From: CAVZBW01 sp963773635
GTDB taxonomy: Bacteria; Actinomycetota; Acidimicrobiia; Acidimicrobiales; RAAP-2
Length of the DNA: 64,000 nucleotides
Reading direction: 5' to 3'
Assembly: GCA_963773635.1 (NCBI GenBank)
Contig: CAVZBW010000002.1
Location: 496,001-560,000, forward strand
Part shown: piece by piece, positions 16,647 to 25,304 of the stretch
How positions within the stretch are numbered: position 1 is the first letter of the stretch
How the letters are laid out: each line of letters begins with the position of its first letter
Notes under the pieces: generated by a model
Databases searched by the model: none
Seen by the model: the letters and a program-made list of their open reading frames with translations, nothing else
Told to the model about the DNA's origin: nothing
Translations under genes and position numbers: made by a program

Positions 16647-17649
16647 GCCAGCGGTCCAAAAACGGGTAGGCCACGTCGCCGTGCCAGCGGTGGTCACCCT
16701 CAAAGACGTCGTGGACGAGCCGGTCCGCCACTCCGAGGTGCTCGTAGAGCAGGCGGAGGGTCGCCATCGTCTCCTCTGCGGCGGCCTGCGGAAAGATCAG
16801 GTCCTCTGTCCCGGTCACGGCGAGGAGCGGTCGTGGCGCCACGAGCGCCGCCACGTCGACGTGCTCGAGCTGGCCGAGCATGCCCGGCAGCACCTGGGAC
16901 CCGCACATGTTCCAAGGGACCCGGTGTGAGGCGCTCCACGACGAGAGGTAGCCACTCACCGCGGCGGCGGCGACCCGACCATCCAAGGCGGCCAGGAACA
17001 GCGCCATCGTGCCTCCGTAGGAATGCCCGCAGACCCCGATCCGGCGGCGGTCCACGAGGGGATGTCCCTCCAGCACGTCGAGGCAGCGCATCATGTCCCA
17101 GAGGTTCTGCGTGAGGGGGCTCCACCCGTCCATGACGGCGTGCACCAGGTTGGTGTCGCACGCGTAGTGGTCCGGTGGGTTCCAGTCTGCCCGCTCGCCG
17201 AAGCAGCGCAGGTCCGGCGCGAGCACCACATGACCGCGCAGTGCCAGCTGGTGCGCGTAGTCGCCGCTGGGCGTCTCGGTCTCGACCAGCCCGCAGGCGT
17301 GGTCCTTGCCCGGGCCGTGCCCGTGGATCGCCAGCACCGCGTCCCCCGGCACCTCCCGGCTCTCGGGCACGAGGAGGTAGGCCGGCACCGACATCGCCGC
17401 CTCGGAATCGAATACCACCTTGTCCCTGCGGTAGGGGCCGCAGGGGACGCTGTCGATGGTCTCGAGCCGGGGTTCGACGGGCTCGGGAAGGCGCCCGAGC
17501 AGGCGCTCCAGCCGCCCGGAGCAGCGTTCCCGCCACTGCGGCCAGCCCGCGAGCTGCTCCGCCGTCAGCGTGTCGGGCACCTCGGTGGTCATGAGGCGGA
17601 CCATCCACGCGTACCAGGGCGAGTAATTGCGGGCAGGTGCGTCGATCAT
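16606..17649 (-). CDS. Alpha/beta hydrolase, dienelactone-hydrolase/acetyl-esterase-like
   Basis: A 347-residue hydrolase. After a 90-residue cap-like N-terminus comes VLAIHGHGPGKDH (oxyanion region), nucleophile Ser in IGVCGHSYGGTMAL, Asp in VTGTEDLIFP and His in FEGDHRWHG. The spacing and the APDLRCFGERADW turn match the large acetyl-xylan-esterase/abhydrolase_7-type branch, whose substrates vary. ATG 17649 follows CACGAT by six bases and may be leaderless. It lies head to head with the TauD-like gene, with 115 bp between. Confidence 0.8.
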   Translation of the reverse strand: MIDAPARNYSPWYAWMVRLMTTEVPDTLTAEQLAGWPQWRERCSGRLERLLGRLPEPVEPRLETIDSVPCGPYRRDKVVFDSEAAMSVPAYLLVPESREVPGDAVLAIHGHGPGKDHACGLVETETPSGDYAHQLALRGHVVLAPDLRCFGERADWNPPDHYACDTNLVHAVMDGWSPLTQNLWDMMRCLDVLEGHPLVDRRRIGVCGHSYGGTMALFLAALDGRVAAAAVSGYLSSWSASHRVPWNMCGSQVLPGMLGQLEHVDVAALVAPRPLLAVTGTEDLIFPQAAAEETMATLRLLYEHLGVADRLVHDVFEGDHRWHGDVAYPFLDRWLNQPQPGGGSTDR

Positions 17650-17764
17650 CGACCGATCGTGGCACCTGCGCCGCGGCGCCGTCGACGCCGCGGCGAGCCC
17701 CCGGTGGGTGGAGACGGATCGAGAGCGAGTTGAGCGCCGAGGCCTCGGGGGCCACACTGGGCCA

Positions 17765-18619
17765 GTGAAAGTGGATTCCGCTCTCGAGGTGCGCCCGCTG
17801 TCCCCACTGATCGGCGCCGAGATCGGCGGAGTGGAGCTCTCGGGGTCACTCGATCCGGCGACGATCGCGGCCATCCGTGCGGCGCTCAACCAGCACCACG
17901 TCGTCTTCTTCCGGGACCAGAGCCTGGACCCGCAGGCGCAGGCCGCCTTTGCCGGGCGGTTCGGCGAGGTCACCGAGGCTCACCCGGTGCTGCCGGCGAT
18001 CGAGGACAGCCCCCAGGTCCTGGCGATCGACAGCCGGGAGGACCGTGCGGCCTGGTGGCATACCGACGTGACCTTCGTGCAGAACCCGCCCTTCGGGTCG
18101 ATGCTCCACATGCTCGAGTGCCCGCCCGTCGGTGGCGACACGATGTGGTGCAGCCTCCAGGACGCCTACGACGGCCTGTCCGCCCCCGTGCGGGCGCTCT
18201 GCGACCAGTTGATCGCGGTGCACTTCGACCCGTGGTTCGCCGCCGACGTAGACGCTCGGCACGGGTTCGAGTGGGACGGTGTCCACCATGACAAGTTGCT
18301 GCCCGCGGTGCACCCGGTGGTGCGGACCCACCCGGAGACGGGACGCCACGGCCTCTTCGTCAACCGCCACTTCACGCAGACCATCCTCGGCCTCTCCGAG
18401 ATCGAGAGCGCCTCGGTCCTCGAGATGCTGTACCGGCACTGCGAGAAGCCGGAGTACACCTGCCGCTTCCACTGGGAACCGGGGTCCCTGGCCTTTTGGG
18501 ACAACCGGGCGACGCTGCACTACGCGCTCGACGACTACGGCTCCGAGCGCCGCTTCGCCCATCGGGTCACGATCCGGGGCGACGTGCCCTTCGGACCGGC
18601 CCAGCCCCGCCGCAGCTGA
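17765..18619 (+). CDS. TauD/TfdA-family Fe(II)/2-oxoglutarate dioxygenase
   Basis: A 284-residue dioxygenase. The iron ligands are in WWHTDVTF (HxD) and the distal His in RRFAHRVTIRGD; the 2-oxoglutarate-binding Arg is the one in that last motif. FFRDQSLDPQAQAAFAGRFGE is the typical N-terminal strand-helix, and FWDNRATLHYALDDYG the conserved C-terminal strand. It hydroxylates a small substrate (taurine-, alkylsulfate- or phenoxyacid-like) in the cytoplasm; no neighbouring gene fixes which. GTG 17765 follows CACACT by six bases, consistent with a leaderless mRNA. Confidence 0.9.
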   Translation: MKVDSALEVRPLSPLIGAEIGGVELSGSLDPATIAAIRAALNQHHVVFFRDQSLDPQAQAAFAGRFGEVTEAHPVLPAIEDSPQVLAIDSREDRAAWWHTDVTFVQNPPFGSMLHMLECPPVGGDTMWCSLQDAYDGLSAPVRALCDQLIAVHFDPWFAADVDARHGFEWDGVHHDKLLPAVHPVVRTHPETGRHGLFVNRHFTQTILGLSEIESASVLEMLYRHCEKPEYTCRFHWEPGSLAFWDNRATLHYALDDYGSERRFAHRVTIRGDVPFGPAQPRRS

Positions 18620-18646
18620 CCCCGCCCCGGTTCGGTCCCCTGGGGC

Positions 18647-20180
18647 TCAGCCCTGCGGGAGCGGCTGCCAGTTCTGCGTGACCACCCAGCAGGTGCCCTG
18701 GGTCTTGCCGCTCGAGTACACGTAGCACTGGGACGAGGGCGGCACGTTGTTGTGGAGCTTGACCACCCGGTACTGCGACGGTCCGTAGTACTTGTTGGGG
18801 CCGTAGGTCAGATCGGGGCTCAAGGCCCCGGGGAAGTTCCTAATGGTGGCCATGGCCTTGACGAACGTGCGGCGGTTGAGCTGGGGACCGGCCTTCTCGG
18901 CGGCCAGGGCGAAGAGGCGGATCGCCTGGCACCACGACATGATCGGGCCCTGGCTGTCGATGTAGTTGTTGGATTGCCCGGGGTTCGGCTTGGGATAGGC
19001 CTTGACCCACGTCTCGTAGCAGCTCCGGGCCCCGGGAATGTAGCCGCCCTGGCTGGGTGCGGCGGGCTCGTCGATGCCCCCGAGTGTCAGCGTCGTCACG
19101 CCCTCCTGCCCGTCGAGCACCTGCTCGTAGGGCACCGGGATGAGCCCGAGCGCGGCTCGCGACGGACGACCCGTAGTCGCTCAGCAGCAGACGCGGGTAG
19201 TACTGCTGGTCGGACTGGGCGGCCAGCACCGGAAAGAAGACGTTGAACGGGATGAGCGGGATGAGCGATTGGACTCCGGCCGACTTCATCCGCTGCACGA
19301 CGAGCGGCGCCTCGGTGTTGGTCTGCGAGGTCTCGTTGGGGTCCGCCACGATCGTGGCGGTGATCGGGTTGGTCACACCCGCTCGTTCCAGGTCGGGCAG
19401 CAACGCCTGCTTGAGCGCGGCCTGGTCGCTCGGGTCGTCGCCGGCGATGATCCCGACCTTCTTGCCGGCCAGCTGGCCCGAAGAGAGACCCCAGTTGACG
19501 AGGGCCTGCATCAGCTCGGACTGGTCGACACCCGTCCACCAGAGGTAGGGGGCGCCCTGCTTGGTCCACGAGGTCACCGTCGACCACTCCCCGATCATCG
19601 GCGTGTGCCCCTCCTGGGTGATGCACAGCTGGTTGACGCCCTCCCACGTACCGAGGCCGTCGACGACGGCGAAGGCCGCCGGGGACCCCTGCGTCCAGTT
19701 CTTGCAGAGGGCTCGCATCTCCGTCTCGTTGGTCGGGTCGAAGTAGCTGATGATGGGGTTGATCTTGCGGCCGTGGATGCCGCCGCTCTTGTTGATCTGG
19801 TTGACGTAGACATGGATGGTCTGGGCCTGCTGGCTGTACTCGATGTCGGTGGCGAAACCTTCCTTGCTGGCCAGGCTGGAGAGGGCGACGACGGGAAAGA
19901 CGACGTTGATCTTGTCGCCCACGATGCCCCGGGTGCTCGTGCTGGCGCTGTCGAGGACCGCGGCGGGGTTGGAGGAGCCGCCCGTCCCACCCGACCCTTG
20001 ACCGCTCGCCGTCGGCGAGCCCGGCGAGAGCGCGGCCCACACGAGCGTGCCGCCGATCACCGCGGCGACGGTGCCGAGCGTGCGCACCTGCATCGCGACG
20101 GGGCGGCGCCGCAAGCGGCGCCATCCTCGCGGGATCGCGGCCAGCGGATTCCAGCGCCAATGCCATCGGCCATGGGTCAC
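18647..20180 (-). pseudogene. Branched-chain amino-acid-type ABC substrate-binding protein, frameshifted
   Basis: Two overlapping frames together encode a Peripla_BP_6 (LivJ/K-like) protein of about 510 residues. The upstream frame covers an N-terminal membrane anchor (about 31-52), a Ser/Gly linker and the first lobe to LLLSDYGSSVAS. The downstream frame resumes with ALGLIPVPYEQVLDGQEGV and runs to the end. The total length is one base over a multiple of three. Removing one G at 19154-19155 restores a continuous protein, so a base-call error is as likely as a real mutation. The GTG start overlaps the stop of livG. It would bind the substrate outside the cell for the downstream-encoded LivG/HM/F parts. 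Confidence 0.82.
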
Positions 20181-21031
20181 GGTGTCCCCCCTCCGTCCGG
20201 TTCGGATCGGGCTTGCTCCCGGTGGTGTGGCCCCGAGACGGCCAGGGCCTCCTCACTCGCGCCGAGATAGGCGGCCAGGGCCCGAGGATCCTCTCGGACC
20301 CTGTCGGGCGGTCCCTCGGCGACGACCGAGCCGAGCTCGAGCACCACCACCGTGGAACACAGTTGGAAAACGAGCGGCACGTCGTGCTCGACGAGGACGA
20401 TGGTGGTGTCCGCCACCTCGCGTAGGCGGCGCAGCAGCGGCACAAACGCCTCCGCCTCGCGCTGGGCGATCCCCGCGGTGGGCTCGTCGAGCAGCAGCAA
20501 TCGGGGTTCGGCCAGGACGATGGACGCCAGATCGACCACTCGGCGCGTCCCCGTGGAGAGTTGCGCGATCCGGTGATGGCGGAACCGCTCGAGGCCGAAG
20601 GCCTCGATGACCCGGCCGACCGCCTCGCGCTTGGCGCGCTCGGCTCGGCGCGCCCAGGGGAGGTGCAGCGTGGAGGAGATCACGCTCGTCGGACGGCGGG
20701 CATCCTCACAGAGCAAGAGGGCGTCGAGCACGGCGAGCTCCGGAAACAGCCTGCAGTCCTGGAACGACCGGATCACCCCTACCGACTGGCGCTCCTCCGG
20801 CAGGTACTCGACGAGCTCCCGGCCGTCGACCCTGACCGAGCCCTCCTGCGGCGCCACCAGGCCGGAGATGGCGTCGAGCAGGGTCGTCTTCCCCGACCCG
20901 TTGGGCCCGATGAGCCCGACGATGGACCCCGGCTCCGCCCGAAGCGAGACGCCCTGGACCGCCTTGACGCCGCCAAAGTGCACGTGGAGCCCGTCGACCT
21001 CCAGGAGGGCGGGAGCGGAGCCCGGACTCAT
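20177..21031 (-). CDS. Branched-chain amino-acid-type ABC transporter ATPase (LivG-like)
   Basis: A 284-residue ATPase with Walker A GPNGSGKTT, Walker B LLLLDEPTAG and the switch His in VLVEHD. The signature motif reads LSTGTRR instead of the canonical LSGGQ, a variant typical of this LivG branch in actinobacteria. QDCRLFPELAVLDALLL matches the LivG Q-loop region. ATG 21031 starts at the beta-strand ALLEVDGLHVHFGG. It lies between the binding protein (ATGA-like overlap) and the permease gene, ten bases apart, in one operon. Confidence 0.9.
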   Translation of the reverse strand: MSPGSAPALLEVDGLHVHFGGVKAVQGVSLRAEPGSIVGLIGPNGSGKTTLLDAISGLVAPQEGSVRVDGRELVEYLPEERQSVGVIRSFQDCRLFPELAVLDALLLCEDARRPTSVISSTLHLPWARRAERAKREAVGRVIEAFGLERFRHHRIAQLSTGTRRVVDLASIVLAEPRLLLLDEPTAGIAQREAEAFVPLLRRLREVADTTIVLVEHDVPLVFQLCSTVVVLELGSVVAEGPPDRVREDPRALAAYLGASEEALAVSGPHHREQARSEPDGGGTP

Positions 21032-21041
21032 GACCCCGTAC

Positions 21042-23057
21042 TCATGACAAGGGATCCCCGAGCGGGGCACCGACCCCGGTGACGCCCTCGAGCGGCAGCT
21101 CGCCGGACCCGCGCCGGCTGGCCCCCCCGGAGCGGATCTTGCCCCCCCAGTAGCGGACACCGCTCGTGACGAGGTCCCCCAGCTGCTCGAGGACCTGGGC
21201 GAGACCTCCCGGCAGGTAGAGGATGAAGGCGAGCAGCCCGACTCCGCTCGTCAGGAACTCGATCGTGCTGGAAGGCCCGAAGATCGCAGGCAGTCCCTCG
21301 AGGTAGAGCGCGCCGAGCACGGCTCCAGGGATCGAGCCCAGTCCCCCGATCACCACCATCGAGACGACGAGGAAGGAGAAGGTCGGATCGAAGCCGGTGA
21401 TGTCGAAGCGCTGGAGGGCGAAGGCGTAGCACACCCCCGCGTAGCCGGCCATGAATCCCGACAGCGCGAACGCCAGGATCTTGGTGCGCACGACGGGGAT
21501 CCCCATGGCCGCGGCACCGACCTCGTTGTCCCGCACGGCCACGAGCCGCCGGGCCAGACCCCGGTCCCGCCACGTGCGCACCACGACGATCGAGACGATC
21601 AACACGCCCAGGGAGAACCAGGCGAAGCTCTGCTCGGACCCGAGGTTGATCCCGAGGAAGCTCGGCCGGGCGACCAGGGTCGACAAGGGGTCCGGGAGCC
21701 CCGTGCACAGCCGCTTGCCGATCCCGGGGACCGTCCAGCAGGGCGTGTTGAGCACGGTCTGCTGCATCAAGATGGCAAAGCCCAGCGTCGTGACGGCGAG
21801 GTAGAGCCCCGGCATGCGCAGCGCCGGCAGCCCCACGATCACCGCCACGACGGCGGTCACGATCCCGGCGAAGGGCAGCAGCAGCACCAGGGGGACCGAG
21901 CCCCCGAGATGCGCCGCCATCACGGATCCGACGGCCACCAGGGCAAACTGCCCGAGCGACACCTGCCCCGCCCAGCCGGTGAGGATCGTGAGGGACAGCG
22001 CGATCACCGCGAAGATGCAGATCTGCGACATCAACAGGCTGTTGCCCGTGCCGACCACAAAGGGCAGGAAGGCCGCGACCACCGCCACCCCCCAGGCACC
22101 GGTGGCGCCCACCCGGGTGCGCAGCACGTCGACGGAGTGACGGATGGTGGCCGAGCCCTCGAGCCACGTCGACCGCGACCCCTCGCGTGCGCCCTTTCGA
22201 AGACCGCCCACCCGGACGATCAGGACGGCCAGGAGCAGGGCAAAGAGGATGAGCTGTTGGGTGGCGGTGCTCTGGAAGTTCCACACCAGGATCTCGTCGA
22301 TGACGCCGACCGCGATCCCGGCCACGAAGGCGACCGTCAGGTTGACCATGGCCCCCACGAGGGCGGCGGTCAGGGCCAGGACCAGGAGCTCGGGGCTGAG
22401 CACCTCGGTCAACGAGCTGGTCTGGCCAGGTGCGTTCAAGATGGCGGTAAAGGCCGAGAGCACGCCGGCGAGGATCCAGGCCAGCGTCGACGCCCTGCGG
22501 ACCCAGACACCGGACAGGCGCGCCGAGTCGGCGTTCTCCGACATGGCCCGCATGGCGAGACCCCATGGCGACAGCTTGACGAACGCGGCGAGCGCGAGGG
22601 CCACGATCGGAGCCACGATCAAGGTGAGCACCTCGCCGGACGTGAAGATGTAGCCGTCGATCGTGAAGCTGAGGTGGATCGGCACGGGGAACGGGGCCGC
22701 CAGGTTGTGGGGGCGGATGAAGGGCAGGGCCGCGAGCGCGAGCAGCACCTGGCTCAGGCCGATGGTGGCCACCATCACGAGCACCCGGGGCCGCTGGAAC
22801 AGGCGACGGAGGAGGAGCTCGGACAGCCCGCCGACGAACGCGGCCAGGCCGAGCGCCATCAAGAGGGCGAAGACGTAGTTGAACTTGAAATCGACGTGCA
22901 GCTTCACCAGGAACACGGCCGCCAGCACGCCCAGCTGACCCTGTGCGAAGTTGAGCACCCGGTTGGTGCGGTAGATGAGGACCAGTCCGAGGGCGAGCAG
23001 GCCGTAGCTCAGTCCCGTGATGACCCCCTGCAGGAGGATGAAGCCCGGGATCGACAC
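21042..23057 (-). CDS. Fused branched-chain amino-acid-type ABC permease (LivH-LivM)
   Basis: A 671-residue membrane protein with a LivH half (residues 1-290; GLSYGLLALGLVLIYRTNRVLNFAQG is split here as GLSYGLLALG and NFAQG) and a LivM half (about 330-620; TGWAGQVSLGQFALVAVG and the EAA-like RDNEVGAAAMGIP loop). Together they form both permease subunits in one chain, about 18 membrane segments. A charged linker (about 290-330) joins them. This replaces the usual livH and livM genes. The C-terminal 45 residues are cytoplasmic and basic. Confidence 0.93.
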   Translation of the reverse strand: MSIPGFILLQGVITGLSYGLLALGLVLIYRTNRVLNFAQGQLGVLAAVFLVKLHVDFKFNYVFALLMALGLAAFVGGLSELLLRRLFQRPRVLVMVATIGLSQVLLALAALPFIRPHNLAAPFPVPIHLSFTIDGYIFTSGEVLTLIVAPIVALALAAFVKLSPWGLAMRAMSENADSARLSGVWVRRASTLAWILAGVLSAFTAILNAPGQTSSLTEVLSPELLVLALTAALVGAMVNLTVAFVAGIAVGVIDEILVWNFQSTATQQLILFALLLAVLIVRVGGLRKGAREGSRSTWLEGSATIRHSVDVLRTRVGATGAWGVAVVAAFLPFVVGTGNSLLMSQICIFAVIALSLTILTGWAGQVSLGQFALVAVGSVMAAHLGGSVPLVLLLPFAGIVTAVVAVIVGLPALRMPGLYLAVTTLGFAILMQQTVLNTPCWTVPGIGKRLCTGLPDPLSTLVARPSFLGINLGSEQSFAWFSLGVLIVSIVVVRTWRDRGLARRLVAVRDNEVGAAAMGIPVVRTKILAFALSGFMAGYAGVCYAFALQRFDITGFDPTFSFLVVSMVVIGGLGSIPGAVLGALYLEGLPAIFGPSSTIEFLTSGVGLLAFILYLPGGLAQVLEQLGDLVTSGVRYWGGKIRSGGASRRGSGELPLEGVTGVGAPLGDPLS

Positions 23058-23072
23058 GTCAGACCCCGCCGA

Positions 23073-25277
23073 TCACCCGAGGCCGGAGCCGGCCTGACCG
23101 AGGAACACGGGACGGAGGAGGTCCGAACGCTCGAGCAGGTCCGCCGTCGGTCCGTCGTAGCGGACCCGGCCCCGCTCGAGGAAGATGGCGCGCCGGGCCA
23201 GGCTCATGGCGCGGTTCACGCTCTGCTCGACCAGGACGACGGTGGCGCCCGCAGCGTTGACGTTACGGACGATGGCCATCAACCGGTCCACCGTCATCGG
23301 AGCGAGACCGAGGGCCAGCTCGTCGATCATGAGCAGCCTCGGGCGCGTCATCATCATCCGTGCGAGTGCGAGCATCTGTTGCTCACCGCCGGACAGGCTG
23401 CCGGCCGGCTGATCCAGGCGGTCGGTGAGCTCGGGGAAGATCTCCACGGCCTGTTGCAGTGCCTCGCGCGCCCGCCGCCGGTCCTTGCGGAAGGTGAACT
23501 CTCCGATCCGCAGGTTCTCCCGAACCGTCAGGCCGGGAAAGGTCATCTTGCCGCCGACGAGCAGCGCCACTCCTTGGTCCGTGATCTGCTCCGGCTCGAG
23601 ATAGGTGCTGTTGGCGCCGAAGAGCCGGATCACCCCCCGGTGAGGGTGCTCGAGGCCCGCGACGACGCGCAGCAGCGTCGACTTCCCGGCGCCGTTCGTG
23701 CCGAGGAGGGCCACCACCTCACCCTCGGCCACCTCGAAGCTGATGTCCGACAGCACCTGGTTGGAACCGTAGAAGAAGTCGAGATCGTGGACCTGGAGGG
23801 CCGGGATCTCCCCGCCCGCCTGGCGCCGCTGCCCCTCGGCGTAGCGTTCGAGCACGCCCTCGATCACGAGGGTGATGTCGCGTTTCACGTAGCGCGAGCC
23901 GACCGCCAGCAGGATGCCGCCGATCGCGCACACCGGGGCGATGAGGCTCAGCGCCACGATCACGCCGTTGGCGCCCCCGATCGACTCGCTGATCGCGCCG
24001 AGGACGACCGCCCCCGCGAAGCCGCCGAACACGAGCGAGTACACGCCGAACATGGCAAAGCAGATCGTTCGCATCTCGGGAGGCGCAGTCGCCGCCAGGG
24101 TGAGGAAGATGCAGATGGCGATCGGCGACACCGCAGCGTTGGCCAGGAACTGGAGGGCCACGACGGCGGGCACGTTGGGCATGAACAGCGAGCCGACATA
24201 CAGTCCGCCGTAGGCGGTGATGGCGATCCCGGCGATCACGAGCGGTCGCTGCGGGGCCCGGCGGAAGTAGCGGTCGCCGAGGACGTAGGCGCAAGGCAGC
24301 CCGAGGAAGGCGGCGAGACCGATGATCGAGTAGATCTCGGTGCGGGTGGCGACGTCGAGACCCCACTTGCGGACGAAGTACAGGTTGCCGAAGAGCGGGG
24401 CCGCGGTGCCGGCGAAGCCGAGGATGGCCACGGCCACCAGCTCGTAGTAGAGCGAACGGATCCGCAGGAGCCGGGTGACGGCCGAGCCGAGCAGCACCCG
24501 GGGCGCCTGTCCCTGTTGGGTCTGCAGGTCCATGCCCGAGGCCTTCAAGATGTGGCTCGACTCGTTTTGCCCCTTGTCGGGCTCGCGCAGGGTGAAGAGC
24601 GAGAGGCCGATCGGGATGCCCGCCAGGCCCACCAGGAGCCCCCAGCGCCAGTCGTTGGTGGCGGACACGATGAGCCCGAAGGCCAGGATCCCGATGGTCT
24701 GGGAGAGGGGGTCGGAGATGTTGTGCCAGCTAAAGACCCGGCCCCGTCCCTCCGTCGGATAGGCGTCGGACAGGTACGAGTTGTGCACGGTGTTGTTGAC
24801 GCCGTAGCCGACCGAGGCGATCAGGTAGAGGAAGACGAACCACCACACGTTGGGCGAGAGCCCCATGAAGGGGGTGGCCACGGAGAAGATGATGAGGGCG
24901 ACGGCGGCAACGTTGCGGCGGCTGCCCCGGTCGGCGAGCAGCGCCAGGGGCACGGCCCAGAGCAGCTGGGCCACCGACGCCACGAACGTCACGGCGCCGA
25001 GGGCGGCATCGTGGATGTGGAACGAATGCTCGAGGTTGTTGCCGATGAGGGCGATGCCGTTGTTGATGGTGCCGGGGATGAGCGCGGCGACGGTGAGCAG
25101 GACGAGCGGAGCGGTGCCGGACTGCCGCAGGATCGAGGCCAGGGCCGGCGGTCGACCCTCCCCGGTGCCCGGCATCATCACCGCGTCGGCCACCTGCTCG
25201 TGCACCGGACGCCTGGCGATGCTCTCCTTGAGCAGCTCGTCGGGGACCGCGAAGTCGAATACCAACGGCTCCCCCAT
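23073..25277 (-). CDS. MFS-like membrane domain fused to LivF-type ABC ATPase
   Basis: A 734-residue chimera. Residues about 50-470 form an MFS transporter-like domain of roughly 12 membrane segments, with the loop-2 motif LLADRGSRRNVA. Residues 495-734 form an ABC ATPase of LivF type: Walker A GTNGAGKST, signature LSGGEQQMLALARMM, Walker B RLLMIDELALGLAP. It sits where livF would be expected, next to a LivH-LivM fusion and LivG. Whether the MFS part carries substrate or only anchors the ATPase is unknown. TACTCT lies six bases ahead of the ATG, suggesting this is the leaderless first gene of the operon. Confidence 0.92.
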   Translation of the reverse strand: MGEPLVFDFAVPDELLKESIARRPVHEQVADAVMMPGTGEGRPPALASILRQSGTAPLVLLTVAALIPGTINNGIALIGNNLEHSFHIHDAALGAVTFVASVAQLLWAVPLALLADRGSRRNVAAVALIIFSVATPFMGLSPNVWWFVFLYLIASVGYGVNNTVHNSYLSDAYPTEGRGRVFSWHNISDPLSQTIGILAFGLIVSATNDWRWGLLVGLAGIPIGLSLFTLREPDKGQNESSHILKASGMDLQTQQGQAPRVLLGSAVTRLLRIRSLYYELVAVAILGFAGTAAPLFGNLYFVRKWGLDVATRTEIYSIIGLAAFLGLPCAYVLGDRYFRRAPQRPLVIAGIAITAYGGLYVGSLFMPNVPAVVALQFLANAAVSPIAICIFLTLAATAPPEMRTICFAMFGVYSLVFGGFAGAVVLGAISESIGGANGVIVALSLIAPVCAIGGILLAVGSRYVKRDITLVIEGVLERYAEGQRRQAGGEIPALQVHDLDFFYGSNQVLSDISFEVAEGEVVALLGTNGAGKSTLLRVVAGLEHPHRGVIRLFGANSTYLEPEQITDQGVALLVGGKMTFPGLTVRENLRIGEFTFRKDRRRAREALQQAVEIFPELTDRLDQPAGSLSGGEQQMLALARMMMTRPRLLMIDELALGLAPMTVDRLMAIVRNVNAAGATVVLVEQSVNRAMSLARRAIFLERGRVRYDGPTADLLERSDLLRPVFLGQAGSGLG

Positions 25278-25283
25278 AGCGAG

Positions 25284-25289
25284 AGAGTA
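25284..25289 (-). promoter_or_regulatory. Putative -10 element of the ABC operon
   Basis: On the minus strand TACTCT (TAnnnT) lies six bases before the ATG of the MFS-ABC fusion, giving a likely leaderless transcript for the whole transport operon. Confidence 0.4.
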
Positions 25290-25304
25290 TCCGTGACGCC
25301 GCAG

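Noticed and set aside
15327..16703. N-terminal extension making the acyl-CoA ligase 977 residues long
   Set aside because: The added part is complementary to the divergent SCP2-hydrolase gene and lacks domain features; the family start fits ATG 15326 with a ribosome site.
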